Positions 9,478 to 20,762 are shown, counted from the first letter of the stretch. The stretch is DNA of 64,000 bases from Cladochytrium replicatum (GCA_025526935.1 JAHLKD010000040.1:310001-374000), one strand, 5' to 3'. Numbers and translations: made by a program. Notes: generated from the sequence alone by a model not told the origin.

Positions 9478-12240
9478 TCAGTCAGCCCTCATTGAGAGGT
9501 ACGGATAAAGGAGATCTGCATGCACTTTGCTCAAGTAGCTATCCTCCCCACCGACTGCCCCTTCTGCAGCCTTTGCACTTGTGTTTGCCGTTCGCGTGGA
9601 GTTGTCCGATGTACCATGATTGAGCAGTTACGCAGGTTCTCCGGTTTAACCACGAAAAGGGTTCCAATCTCATAAAGCATCTCGAAACGCTCGTTCAAGA
9701 TGAACTGTGGAGGGCCAATGGTCTGCTGGTAGTACACCAGATCGCTGCTCTATGACGAAAAGTAAGCACAAGCGAACAAATATCATAATTCTCGCTGTAC
9801 TTTGTAAGGATAAGTCCACCAGTAAGATTGACGCTGAACCTTTTCAGGTGTTCCAAAATCATGCTGATTTGCAGTTAGTCAGCCGAGAATGAGAGACGAC
9901 CATTATCCGCTTAGCTACCCATGGAAGGCTGGCCCGACTTCCGAGAAAAACACATTTTGTCCTTCACCACAAAGACATATCGAGGTAGCGCCATGAACTT
10001 TGCGCAAGAACTCATTTGGGAACATGGCTGTGATTTCAATGTCAGTTTCAGCTCAGTGACGCGGTTGAGAGCAAAGCTGAGTTGTGCTGGGCTGCAGGGA
10101 GGTTTCATCCTTTGGGTTTGAAATCGAGCTTCTTCTGTTTTGAAAGCAGTACCACAAGCCAGGAAACTGCCGCTGGATAATTGACTTGGCCACCATTCAG
10201 AGTCGAATGAACAAGTAATCATCGATATGCTTTTGAAGCAGCGTGTTGAGCCTTGGTCCGACGGCTGCTATAAATTCATTCTTAAAGCTTGACCATTTTC
10301 TCAGTGGACTGTCGGAGAGGTTCCAACCAAAGGCAACTGCAGAAATGTATATTCGCTCATCAGTAAGTGTTTAAAAGCAGTTCATCCCACCACAGCGTTC
10401 TTGAAGTGGATCTGGGAAAGCTGGAGGATCTCTGCCGAAAGTTGGATGAATGAAAGCATCAGGCTCCGCTTTTCTTTTCATTCAGAACTAAATCATCCAT
10501 GACTCTCGAATCAGTTGGGATTGAGACCAACAGCCATGAACAATTGAAGCTGAATCGACATAATTTTGAACATTACAGATCGAGAGCAACTTCCAGATAT
10601 TTGTTTCCTTCGGTGTTTAGGGGAACCATAAACAGCGCAGCTGCAATTTTCACTCTTTCGCCGCCGCAAGGTAGCTGAGGCCTTTCTGGAAAAGTTGAGC
10701 AGCAAGTTTCGTGGGAGTGCAGCTGAGCTGAGGGCTGGATTCGATGTTTTCAAACTCGGTGAGTTGGTCGGGCCGGTCGCTGGTGTACGAGGTGCTGCAG
10801 TCGGAGCTTTCTGACCACCCAGTGTTGGTTTCTGCCGCGATTCCTATAGCAAGGACGCTATTGTCAGCAATCCCAAATCGTTGCTCGATTCAAAATACTG
10901 ACCAGTTCGTCGGTATCTCTTCTGCAATGTAGCGATCAGCTTCCGCACGAAGAGGTCATCGAAAGATAGATCGAGCACGGTGGGCAATCCTCCGACTTTT
11001 TTGTTGGCTATCTTTCGAGCGCCGCTGCCGCTGTTGCGGAAGATGCGGACCCGGTTGTGGGGTGTCGTCGAATCGATGGAGATCAGCTAAAGCTTGGATA
11101 TCACGGTGTGTGACGAGGAAAATTTGCACAGAGAGGTGCTCTGGATCTCATCCTGAGGATTGACTCCAAATCCTGATTTTTTAGCTTTGTGTGGCAATTG
11201 CTGTTATCATGGACCGATTGTGCAAACACTCGATCGAGGAAGAGCTGAATAACAGAAACTGCGTTGAGAAAAACAACAGATATCACATCCCACTCTTGTG
11301 GCAATATCTTGGCAGAGGGAAGATAGCTAACTAACCCTAGGTGTCCCGTTGATTCGCTTTGCTTTGAGACATTTCAGACGAAACGATCGACCCGGGTTAT
11401 TTCATCACGCTGATTACAGTCGCTCAGATGGAAATAAATTGGTGCTGATTGACAACATATGCCCGCAACTGCTCCTGCCATTAAAATCGTAAAGGGTCTT
11501 GGCGTAGCACTGGGAAGGTTCTCAGTGGTGAGCCACAAAACTCGTAGTGTTACAGCACCTTCATGACAATCTTGTCGCTTTCGCGATAAGCAGCATCGAA
11601 TGCGTCCCATAATCTTTTTTCCAGTACTTCACGGTAAGACTCGGCGCTCGCCCTCGCTTGTGGAGAGAACCGATCATTCATCAAGTCGATCAGTCATGAC
11701 TTGTTCGAGTCACCCTCTCTGTTCCTGGAAAATCGACGTCCTTAGCAATCGCACTCAATCTTCGAGCTATGATCGCTGCCTGAGAAACAATGTTGGTGGA
11801 AACCCATCCTTCTCAGTTTCTGTTCACATTTTTACCTGTATTCGCTGTCTGGGCCACTGTTCATGATCTCATCGAGTCTGGATGTGTTCCCAGCGTTGAA
11901 GTCGATGTAACGTTGCGTCAAATCTTTTGCTTCGACTGCTCGGATCCTCTGTTTGTCGATTGTGTCAAGCTGTTCATCTAGCATAAGTTGGTTATAAAGG
12001 CTAGACCTATCATCCAGCGAAGAAGACCAACCGATTTTTGATTGCGATTTTGCGACTTTGGCGAGCGGTCCTTCAAGCGCCATGAACACGATTCCACATA
12101 CTATACTATCTTGCCCGAGCTATTAAGTTAGCTCAGACGACAAATGGATTTGTTGAGTTCTTGAGTCTTTCTCTTTCTTCCTTCGTCGGAAGCTCGAGCC
12201 TCATCCTCGAGGTCTTCAATTTTGGTTTGTACTGTTTTAC
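9478..12240 (-). pseudogene. SEC10: Relic of exocyst subunit Sec10 (EXOC5)
   Basis: Sec10 is a helical-rod subunit of the exocyst, which tethers secretory vesicles at the plasma membrane. Pieces of it run in order down the minus strand but in changing frames: DEARASDEGRKRKTQELNKS (about 12200), DKQRIRAVEAKDLTQRYIDF (about 11950), RRLSAIAKDVDFPGTE (about 11750), WDAFDAAYRESDKIVM (about 11590), TLYDFNGRSNCG, LFLDRVFAQS (about 11210), VKIAAALFMVPLNTEGN (about 10640), VLLSKQKKLDFKPK (about 10130), EHLKRFSVNLTGGLILTK (about 9830), FEMLYEIGTLFVVKPENLR (about 9670) and LLYPYLSMRAD, then TGA at 9480-9478. Several stops and frameshifts separate them, too many for introns alone, and the N-terminal part is missing. 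It meets the Chk1 relic head-to-head near 12.3 kb. Identity is from family memory, with high confidence from the collinear motif order. Confidence 0.85.
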
Positions 12241-12321
12241 TTCAAACATCTGGTTGCAGGGATGGTAATGATTGTGCACGTCACAGCCTTCATGGTTCAT
12301 TCACAATGACCTGCTGTTACA

Positions 12322-13867
12322 GGAATATCTTCACGCAAACGGCGTTGCACATCGCGATTCTACCGATACGGTTCACTTAAAGTTTTGTTTGTTGGATGTA
12401 GAATTTACTGCTTGACGACAGAGGTGAGAGAAGCTCGCCATCATTTATCCGTATTAATGCTAATGTTTGCTGTCGGGAAACCTGAACATTAATGACTCTG
12501 ACCTGGCAACAGCATTCATTCAAGGAGAAACAGAGCGCATTTTGTATACATCCTGCCACCCCCACATGCTACTCCTGAGGTGGTTGCTCATGTTTTTGTA
12601 CTGTTCGGCACTGATTGTCGTCGACATCCAAATTCAAGAGTATCGTGACCACCAGGTTGATATTTGGTCATCAGGGATCATTCTCTACATTACTGGCTGG
12701 GGGTATGTATTTTGGTTGAGCGTTGGACTTAGCACCTGCTAAACCATCCAACAGACACTCCTTGGGATGCCACGGTTGGCAGAACCTCAGTACAGCTATT
12801 GCTTTAGCATGATTCCACGAGGATTACCTACGAACCATGTTTTCAAGTGATCTTTCCGGGACGTCCCATCAGCTAGTTCTTCTCATCGCTCAAAGGTTGA
12901 AGTTTGGACAGCACAGATCTCGTCACTTAGATCATCAATCCGAGCCCACGAGATTGATATACATTGAAGATGATTAAACGAAGTGCTTATTTTGTGAAGT
13001 CCGTTTTGATTCCAGTTTGCTTGTCGACTACACACTGAGTGTACTTGTGCACATCGAACCCCATGCTATCAAATGGTGAGATATTTATTGCAATATCGGA
13101 TTTGACAGTTGCTCAATCGTTTCTCAGGACAATGTAACGATCTGGTCGGTTTAGCGACCAAGATAATGAATTAGCTCCAGAAAACCGGTGACTCTATCGA
13201 GCCGGAAGTGCTATATTTGAGCAACTTGCGCCAACTGCTCTGAAATGATCTTCCAGCATCTCATTTTCGCAACCTGAAACGATCAGAGTGAACGGGTACA
13301 GCCAATCCCAGCTTTACGGCGAACAGATTGGCTTCGAATCATTCTCGCAGCCGCAGCCATCTCACGGGGACTCAATGTTGTCACAGTCCCACAGGATGGT
13401 CCGACAGTCAAAGATAAAATGTTGACAGTTCAAGTAGCCTTCTGGTTTCTGCGATCTGTTGGCAAGCACCGCAAAAATGCGGTTCTATTCCAACGAGGAC
13501 TTGATTGTGATTGTCAAGGCAGTCACTTTGTTGATGCAGGAGTTTGCGGTGCAGTTCAAAGTGCATCCACATGGAACGAGAGTACGAGGGCTCCATTCAT
13601 TTATGAGCTATGTAGTTTGATCCAATTTTTCCGTTAACGTTCAGCACAGTGGGCAAGCGGAGGTGTCCGATGAACGGTGAAGTGCGCCTTCAGAAGCTGG
13701 GTGAATCCAGCAACCTTTTCACCATCGAGATAAACAAAGTATTTGGCAAATATGTTTTGTTCATGCATTCCTAAAGCAACTTCTAATTCAAGGGTGACCC
13801 TCTCGAGTTCAAAACGATTCTTCAAGGGGCTCTCAGGATGGTCACGTACATTTCAGTTTATCAGTAA
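12322..13867 (+). pseudogene. CHK1: Relic of checkpoint kinase Chk1
   Basis: Chk1 is the DNA-damage and replication checkpoint Ser/Thr kinase. The relic starts in the middle of the kinase domain with YLHANGVAHRD; the ATP-binding lobe is absent. The catalytic loop reads HRDSTDT instead of HRDxKPEN, so the catalytic Lys and Asn are lost, and the DFG position reads DSD (INDSDLATAF). Further on come VDIWSSGIILYI, TPWDATV and AEPQYSY in changing frames. The C-terminal regulatory part is still legible: SFSQPQPSHGDSMLSQ, FAVQFKVHPHGTR, GEVRLQKLGESSNLFTIE and KGDPLEF, ending at a stop at 13865. At least three frame changes are needed. It cannot encode an active kinase. A functional copy would be expected elsewhere in the genome. 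Confidence 0.85.
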
Positions 13868-14254
13868 CTTTATCGAAAATGTCATGTTTTGCGGGTGCGT
13901 TTGGAAGTCCAAACTCTGCAGGGTTATAAACAACCAGTGGTGCGAAAGAGATGATACATATTTTGCTTTCAAATCAGAACGTTCTTGTTTCAATACCGTG
14001 CACCGAACTGGAGCTCAATGGCAGAAATCCACAAATGTGTAACATTCCGGGCGGTTCGAAAAAAAAAATACAATGTAGATTGTAGGGGAATGCAAATTAT
14101 GAAAATAGAATGAAGCTAACAAATGGGGGACGTGAAAAGTCGGGGATAACTCAGGGGCGGCAATAAACAAAAAGTCAAAGATATGAATGAGAATACACTT
14201 TGGTTAGTCGGAGAATACACTTGGCAAAAATGGGAATCGACGGCGCCGCCCAGC
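13868..14254. other. No recognisable gene between Chk1 relic and Spg1
   Basis: A short A-rich tract lies near 14060 and AT-rich sequence follows. It should include the 3' untranslated part of the minus-strand GTPase gene. Nothing else is seen. Confidence 0.5.
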
Positions 14255-15198
14255 TCAGAATTCCAGAATTGGAGCGCCCACTTCGGCGATCTGTGGGATG
14301 GTGCATTTCAGGTCCAACGCCTTCGACAGCACAATCTTGAAAATCTTTTGAACATTGATGGAGTGTGAGGTGGAGCAGAAGATCAATGGCGCCCTCATCG
14401 CCTTTGCGTACTTCCTCGCCTGAAATAAGTGGTGTTGGGAAGGAAGAGCAATGAACATGATGAGGGCCATGTACCTGGTTTGTGATCTCCTCTTGCTCCT
14501 CAATCGAAAAGTTGACAAAGTGATCATATTTGGTCCCGACCAAGAATGGAATGGCAGCCTGAAAAAAAAGCAATTGATCAGTTTGTAAATGTTTGTTTTT
14601 CCGGTAGCAGTGGTGCAGACCTTGTTGAACCCGCGTGCTTGCCGGTACCATTCCTTGATGCTGTTCAGCGTCGACTTTCGAGACAAATCAAACATGAACA
14701 GAATAGCGACGGCATCATTGCAAACAAGTGGGAGCATATTGACGAATTCCCGTTGACCTGTTATGACACAGGTTAGGATTGAAATGGCTGCCATCCCGAC
14801 AGGTCGTTACCCCCAAGGTCCCAGATGGAGAAAGTGATTTCTGTGTTTTTCAGGCATACAGTCTTCTCCATAAAGTTGACACCTAATTCAAAGTCGCATT
14901 GCTGTCAGCAACTTTTGTCCATCACGAACGACCCTTCTGGATTTATACCTAGTGTCTGGATGTAATCCTCATCGAACGATCCCTCAACGTATTTCACCAT
15001 CAAGCTGGTCTTTCCAATCTGACTGTCGCCAACCATTCCAACCTTAAGTACCAAGCTAAGTTCGACATCCAAACCAAGAGGGTCAGAAAGTGTGCATCCA
15101 TTTAAAAATAAAATCGTTGGATTTATTTGTAAAGAAGGGACATACCTGTTTCTTCTGACCTCCCTGTGCATATCGGTTGGTGAGCTTGCTGAAGACAT
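14255..15198 (-). CDS. SPG1: Spg1/Tem1-type small GTPase (septation initiation/mitotic exit)
   Basis: This Ras-like GTPase acts at spindle poles at the top of the septation-initiation or mitotic-exit network. Exons 15198-15146, 15055-14949, 14882-14811, 14757-14621, 14558-14475 and 14419-14255 sum to 618 nt, a protein of 205 residues. The nucleotide-binding motifs are clear: P-loop [12 protein letters not shown]3 as WDLGGQ (the form typical of Spg1/Tem1 rather than DTAGQ), G4 GTKYD and G5 CSTS. Subfamily hallmarks are [44 protein letters not shown] and [18 protein letters not shown]. There is no C-terminal CAAX or double-Cys prenylation motif, as usual for the group. It is divergent from the FOP gene, 174 bp between starts. 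Frame and length are intact. Confidence 0.95.
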
Positions 15199-15372
15199 AG
15201 TAACTTTTGTGGATTGGGAGGAGCAAATAAGGAGGTGGATTGGTGGATTGTGCAGATTCAAGTTCAGAACAGTGTTCCGAGATCCCCCGCACCAGTATTC
15301 TTCAGCAATGCGTGTGTTTTATCGCCTTGCCAGTGTTCCCAAAAGTCGCGACACCGCGTTTGTGGCTATGCA
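15199..15372. promoter_or_regulatory. 174-bp divergent promoter, Spg1 / FOP
   Basis: The two start codons (15198 minus, 15373 plus) are separated by 174 bases, too little for two fully separate fungal promoters. The pair encodes a spindle-pole GTPase and a centriole protein, so shared cell-cycle control is plausible but inferred. Confidence 0.5.
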
Positions 15373-16774
15373 ATGAGTTCCATTTCTGGCCCAAATCAAC
15401 ACCCGGTGAAAGAACCCGCGGAGGACATCCAGGCACTGAAAGCACTCGTTGCGGATGCACTCGCTACTAGAGGAGTGCTCGCGAGGATAAAGGTAACCGC
15501 AGCTTATCGGGGAATTACAGTGTTGGTGCTTATCACGAAAAATTTTAATTACATCAAGGCCGAGCTGCGTGCATCGGTGTTCTTGGTGTTGCAAGAGTCG
15601 AAAACAGGTGCGAAGGTGTCACTACCACGCGAGAATCAAATAGCAAACCAATTACTTGACGAACAAGAAGGTGGGGCTGTCCAAGGTCGTTGGTGCGGGT
15701 GTTTGATGACTCAAAAGTGGTTCACTGTAGGACGGATCGCAGTGGAGCTTGTTCGTGATTTCTTGGATGCTTTCGAACTTAAGAGCACGCTGGCAGTGTT
15801 CGAGGCGGAAGTGGACCTGGTACGGAGTGTTTCAACACCAGCATTTTTTTTTGCTTAACTCTCACACCGGCCACTGCAGGCTCGGTTTGGGAAAGGGGAC
15901 TATGGGAGCATTGTGAATACGCTTGGAATCTCGGAATCACTCCGGCCGTCAAAGTCGTTGCTTACTCGGCTGGTGAACAGCGCGACACACAGAGGAAGCG
16001 GAAATTTGCCGAATGGATCGAAAAGTGAAGCGGTCCCAAATGGGAAGCAAAGTGAAGCTGTACCGAATGGAAAACCGATCGTAAATGGTTCAGTGACGGT
16101 CGCATCCACATCGCTACCACCACCCGCCGTGACAAAAAGTGGTTGGCATATCTGAAAAATCTTTACTGGCTGAAACTGATTTGTTTTATTCGCAGTGTCC
16201 AGTGTACTTCCTTCAATTTCTCCATCTACGCAGATGAAACCGCTTCAGCAAACCGATCCGCTTTATCAGATTTTGACGACGGGGGTGCCCAAACCCGCTG
16301 AAAGCCAGCCTTCTCCTTCGTTGCCGTCGGCAGACGATCGAGCCTTTGACTTGCTCTCACTGGGTCAAAAATTGCCACCTGTGTCTGAGGTCACGCCGAA
16401 CCCGTCTGAAGATGGACGAAGTGAGACGAGTGATGAGTTTGATTCCGGGTTGGCAGTTGACGCTGCGAAACAAGATAAGAGTGGATCATTGTATGACGAA
16501 GCGTATGTGTGATTTGTGCTGTGCTATCAGATATTGAATGTTTTCTTCAGGATTTCCGAAGATATTCAGGAGGTTGATGATGATGATGCGATCGGCTACG
16601 AAACAGAAGAACGCCAGGTTTGCCGATTGCATTGCTGTCCCGAATTATACTCACGCCATTTTTCAGACCGACCTTGAGAACACCAGCGATTGCACTGTTG
16701 ATTCGAAGGCGATATCAACTGCAGATCAGATGCGCCAGATTTCAAACTACATTGAAGAACTCATGCCAACATGA
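15373..16774 (+). CDS. CEP43: FOP/CEP43-like centriolar protein (LisH motif)
   Basis: FOP (FGFR1OP, CEP43) is a centriole and basal-body component needed for ciliogenesis and microtubule anchoring. Exons 15373-15492, 15559-15670, 15731-15819, 15880-16138, 16196-16502, 16551-16617 and 16667-16774 total 1062 nt, 353 residues, all in frame. The N-terminal dimerisation/LisH region reads TRGVLARIKAELRASVFLVL, then GRIAVELVRDFLDAFELKST and LAVFEAE, matching the order in animal FOP. The middle is a low-complexity, Pro/Ser-rich linker with a short internal repeat (SEAVPNGK twice). An acidic stretch EVDDDDAIGYETEE precedes the C-terminal helix QMRQISNYIEELM, the counterpart of the FOP end. With B9D2 it supports a flagellated organism. 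Confidence 0.88.
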
Positions 16775-17308
16775 GAAATTGCAAAAAAAAATTCTCTTCA
16801 CAATCTCTGAGCACAACCTCATTTTACTACAGATTCTCAGACGTGGTCATAGATGTAACTTATATTAAAAAAGAACGCTATCCCCATTTTGCTTTCGTGT
16901 GAAATCGAGACACAACCACTGAATATGGGATCAGGAAGCGCCGCATTTTGTCTTTGTTGTTAAATGCCTAAAATATGACCTTGCTTCTTTTTGGTAGAAT
17001 GTATTTGTGCTAGCTCTGTCCGCTGTAGATAATATGATTGGAGCTGTGTGAGCTCCATGGGGAATTCGGAACATTAACCCCATTGTTAATGTTGGGTCCC
17101 GCTCGGAGGTGCTAAATTGTACCTGGCAATGCAATCAGATGATGCAACTTCCAGAACGATTTCGAAATTTCATATTATTACTATTAATAATACTCAACTC
17201 AAAAATGACGTTACGAATGTCATCAACCCCGCCCCAAATCCATTTTCGCGTCCTTTAAAAGCGCGTTTTCGTGTGCAGTTTCTCCGCTCACCAATAACCA
17301 GATCAAGC
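16775..17308. promoter_or_regulatory. Intergenic region upstream of oxidoreductase copy 1
   Basis: AT-rich, no gene seen. A TTTAAAA element near 17253, about 55 bases before the start codon, could serve as a weak TATA box. The last 35 or so bases before the ATG resemble the leader of the second oxidoreductase copy. Confidence 0.4.
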
Positions 17309-18337
17309 ATGTCATCTCACAAAGCAGCCGTCATCCCTGCGAAAGAAGCAAAGCACGTCATCGAGGACGTCCCCACTCCCTCTCCTGGTTCTAAAGAGGT
17401 TCTGATCAAAGTCGAAGTGGCCGCGACCAACCCAGTGGACTGGAAGATTGGCAAATACGGTGTCTTCATTTCTGGATTCCCTTACATTCTCGGTGTGGAT
17501 GGTGCCGGCATTGTCGTAGAAACAGGCTCAGAAGTTACGCGACTGAAGAAGGGCGACCGCGTTGCGGTGTATTCGGACATCTTTGACAAGCGCTACAACA
17601 CATACCAGGAGTACGCGCTTGCCAATCCAGATATCGCATTCCGCGTTCCTGAGAACATCTCGTTCGAACAGGGCTCGACGATCCCGCTCGGATTCTTCAC
17701 TGCCGTGGACTTGTTGTACCTTACACTCAACCTACCTCTTCCTGACCCGAAAGCCTCTCGATCTACCCCGTTGAAACCTGACGCGGAGACAGTCCTGGTC
17801 TGGGGCGCCGCGTCTTCGGTTGGACAATATGCCGTCCAGCTCGCCAGGCTCTCCGGCTTACGCGTCGTCGCGACTGCCTCTGCCCACAACTTTGACCTTA
17901 TTCGATCCCTCGGCGCATCGGAAGTGTTTGACTACAAAGACGCCGACGTCGTCGCAAAGATTAAAGCCGTCGCACCGAAACTGCGGTACGGTGCTGACGC
18001 CGTCGGAGGCGCGGACAAGGTTGCAGAAGCGATCGGACCCGATGGCGGAGAGGTATCTACAGCGCTCCATGCGCCTCCGAGCCCACGTCCTGAGGTCAAG
18101 ATTTTGGGCGTGTTTGCTGGTAAGGTGCACAATAACGACGGGAAGAATGAGCACGCCGCACAGGTCGCGCAGACACTCGTGAACTACACGGAGGAGTGGC
18201 TCAAGACTGGTGATATCACGCCCAACAAGACTCTGGTTGTGCCCGGCGGGTTGAGTGGAGTTGACGAAGGGTGGGCTTTGAACTCAAAAGGTGTTTCCGG
18301 AGTGAAGGTTGTCCACATTATTCACTCTCACTCATGA
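17309..18337 (+). CDS. Zinc-less MDR oxidoreductase (enoyl/quinone reductase, ToxD-like), copy 1
   Basis: An NAD(P)H-dependent medium-chain dehydrogenase/reductase of the zinc-binding-lacking group often annotated as ToxD-like or trans-enoyl reductase. The 342-residue protein is intron-less. It has the GroES-like N-terminal domain (AATNPVDWKIGKYG, PYILGVDGAGIVVETG, KKGDRVAVYS) and a Rossmann domain with the nucleotide-binding stretch VWGAASSVGQYAVQLAR followed by GASEVFDYKD. Catalytic zinc ligands of alcohol dehydrogenases are absent. The ATG at 17309 is chosen because copy 2 has the equivalent Met; the frame is open further upstream without family similarity. The natural substrate is unknown. 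It is the first of a tandem set. Confidence 0.9.
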   Translation: MSSHKAAVIPAKEAKHVIEDVPTPSPGSKEVLIKVEVAATNPVDWKIGKYGVFISGFPYILGVDGAGIVVETGSEVTRLKKGDRVAVYSDIFDKRYNTYQEYALANPDIAFRVPENISFEQGSTIPLGFFTAVDLLYLTLNLPLPDPKASRSTPLKPDAETVLVWGAASSVGQYAVQLARLSGLRVVATASAHNFDLIRSLGASEVFDYKDADVVAKIKAVAPKLRYGADAVGGADKVAEAIGPDGGEVSTALHAPPSPRPEVKILGVFAGKVHNNDGKNEHAAQVAQTLVNYTEEWLKTGDITPNKTLVVPGGLSGVDEGWALNSKGVSGVKVVHIIHSHS

Positions 18338-18531
18338 GGAGTTTTATAATAGCATCGCGTGTGTGTACAACGATCATAGATGACCCTCGTCCGTCCCTTC
18401 CCTCTTTGCTGAGTGCTGAGTATTTTATCAACGTTGACCAATAACACAATAATGTGATAAAAAATTCTGCCCACAAATCTATAAAAATGGCACTACTCCC
18501 AGTTTCTCCGCTCACCATAGCCAGATCAAGC
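18338..18531. promoter_or_regulatory. Promoter of oxidoreductase copy 2 with TATA-like element
   Basis: A TATAAAA element lies at 18480-18486, just ahead of an in-frame ATG at 18487. The bases before the chosen start (18532) repeat the leader of copy 1 (TTTCTCCGCTCACCA...CAGATCAAGCATG), so the duplication unit included the 5' leader. Confidence 0.55.
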
Positions 18532-19560
18532 ATGCCATCTCACAAAGCAGCCGTCATCCCTGCGAAAGAAGTAAAGAACGTCATCGAGGACGTGCCCACT
18601 CCCACTCCCGGTCCCCAAGAGGTTCTGATCAAAATCGAAGTTGCCGCGACCAACCCCGTGGACTGGAAGGCCGGTAAATACGGCGTCTTTATTCCTGGAT
18701 TCCCATACATTCTTGGTGTTGATGGCGCCGGCATTGTCTTCGAAACTGGCGCGGGTGTCACACGCGTTAAGAAGGGAGACCGGGTTGCAGTGTTCTCCAC
18801 CATTGTCGACAAGCGATACAACACATACCAGGAGTACGCACTAGCGAACCCAGAAGTCGCATTCAGGATCCCGGAAAACATCTCGTTCGAACAGGGATCG
18901 ACAGTACCGTTGGGATTCTTCACTGGCGTGGACCTATTGTACCTTGCCCTAGGCTTCCCTCTTCCCGACGCAAAAGCTTCACGATTTACGCCGTTGAAGC
19001 CTGACGCTGAGACCGTATTGGTATGGGGCGCTGCGAGCTCGGTCGGACAGTACACTGTACAGCTCGCGAGGCTCTCCAATCTACGTGTGGTCGCCACAGC
19101 TTCGGCGCACAACTTTGACCTCATCCGATCCCTCGGTGCGTCCGAAGTGTTTGATTACAAAGATCCCGATGTAATCGCAAAGATCAAAGCCGTCGCGCCG
19201 AACCTGCAGTACGGAATTGACACGGTCGATTTGGACGGGAGCTCGGACAAGATTGTACAATCGATCGGACCTGATGGCGGCGAAGTGTCAACTGCACTTT
19301 CGGCTCGTCCGAGCGCGCGTCCCGAGGTCAAGATCACAAGTGTGTTTGCTGGTAAGGTGCACAACCTTGACGGCAAGAATGCGCATGCTGCACAGGTCGG
19401 GCAAGCTTTGGTCAACTTCGCGGAGGAGTGGCTCAAGACCGGTGAGATCGTGCCGAACAAGACATTGGTGGTGCCCGGTGGGTTGAGTGGAATCGACGAG
19501 GGATGGGCTTTGAATTCCAAGGGCGTTTCAGCTGTCAAGGTGGTCCATATCTTAGGTTGA
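18532..19560 (+). CDS. Zinc-less MDR oxidoreductase, copy 2 (tandem paralogue)
   Basis: Same family and length (342 residues) as its upstream neighbour, with close sequence identity through both domains: AATNPVDWKAGKYG, YILGVDGAGIVFETG, KKGDRVAVFS, VWGAASSVGQYTVQLAR and GASEVFDYKDPDV. It is intron-less and intact. The C-terminal half differs slightly in length near DTVDLDGSSDK. An alternative start at 18487 would add 15 residues; the internal Met equivalent to copy 1 is preferred. The copies lie head-to-tail 194 bp apart, so a local tandem duplication is likely. Function as in copy 1: an NAD(P)H-dependent reductase of unknown substrate. Confidence 0.9.
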   Translation: MPSHKAAVIPAKEVKNVIEDVPTPTPGPQEVLIKIEVAATNPVDWKAGKYGVFIPGFPYILGVDGAGIVFETGAGVTRVKKGDRVAVFSTIVDKRYNTYQEYALANPEVAFRIPENISFEQGSTVPLGFFTGVDLLYLALGFPLPDAKASRFTPLKPDAETVLVWGAASSVGQYTVQLARLSNLRVVATASAHNFDLIRSLGASEVFDYKDPDVIAKIKAVAPNLQYGIDTVDLDGSSDKIVQSIGPDGGEVSTALSARPSARPEVKITSVFAGKVHNLDGKNAHAAQVGQALVNFAEEWLKTGEIVPNKTLVVPGGLSGIDEGWALNSKGVSAVKVVHILG

Positions 19561-20762
19561 AGTGAGACGGACCATTTGATATGTCCACTTCTACGTGATG
19601 CAGCTCATTGAACTCAATTAGTTTTCCCTTGATTGAAAAGAAACTCACCGTACCCACAAAGCGCTTAGTTTTCTCTCCACGATGGGACGCAAACCAAATT
19701 TTCTTCTGTAGCCAGCCAGCTTGATGGCCAGTGATTACATGCGTGCTAGGTGGCATCTACATTTGACATATTCACCCGAACTGCGTTTGAAGCCCCCACT
19801 CCGATTAGATCTGGATTGCGGTTACGGATGACGTTCGTTGTTGATGTTGCAGTCAAAAACGTTGCTTGTAAGTACGCCAGCACATTCTTTACGATCTATC
19901 CAACGCTTTTATTTTGATTGAAGAAGGTTCTCAGAGAGGCAACCTGAAAGACAGTACCTAGATTCATCGCTATGGACAGAAAAAGGGGTAAACTGTTCGT
20001 GTTCTCCTTAATATCCTTTCTCTCGTCGATGCAAATATTATAAAGGAATCAGGATGTCTGCCGGGAGCTCAATTGACATAGAGAACAATGCTGAAAAGCA
20101 CCAGGTAATCTCAGCGTCTTGCGCAACATACTCTGCCAATGAACATTTCGAGGCGGTCTAATGGTGAAAGTCAACTGGACGGACCCGAGCTTGTGCAGAT
20201 AGACTCTTCATAATTCATTTTTAGAGCCAATTGGAGCTTTCATGTGATGGATTTTGTTTGCGAAAGATCAAAGATTCCGGTGATGCAGCCCAAATGGAGA
20301 GATAGTGCTATGGACAGACTGCCAGTAATAGTATGAATGTGCACTTGAAAGTCCTCGATTTTAACCCTAGACTTGAGCTGTGTTTGTTGAACTCCTTGAA
20401 CTATGCGAGCAAGAATTGATATTTGCACGTATGCAACTAGCGGACTGAGATGGAGGAGCTACGGATAACGCGAGCGAGAACGGGCATTGGCGGACATATT
20501 GAGTGGAGTTGGATTGCAATTGGTACGTTGTCATATTCCACTTCCGCGATCGTTGAAAGGTGGAAGGGAAAATGACCTTCAATAGATTTGTGCAAGGAGA
20601 CTAAACAAGAATGGCGATCGCTGGGTGACAAAAACAAAGATTGACGGCCGGTTTACAAACTCTGTGCCGAACTTGAAAAACCCAATCAATATTTACAAAT
20701 ACAAATCGAGAAATACCTCATTTAAAGCCTGTTTTTTGCAGTATTTGATCGAATCCCAAACA
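19561..20762. other. No recognisable gene
   Basis: About 1.2 kb without a supported gene. Short minus-strand frames at 20637-20437 (with VEYDNVPIAIQLHSICPPM) and 20428-20240 read a little like protein and could be exon remnants, but no family was recognised and no splice chain is convincing. Confidence 0.4.
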
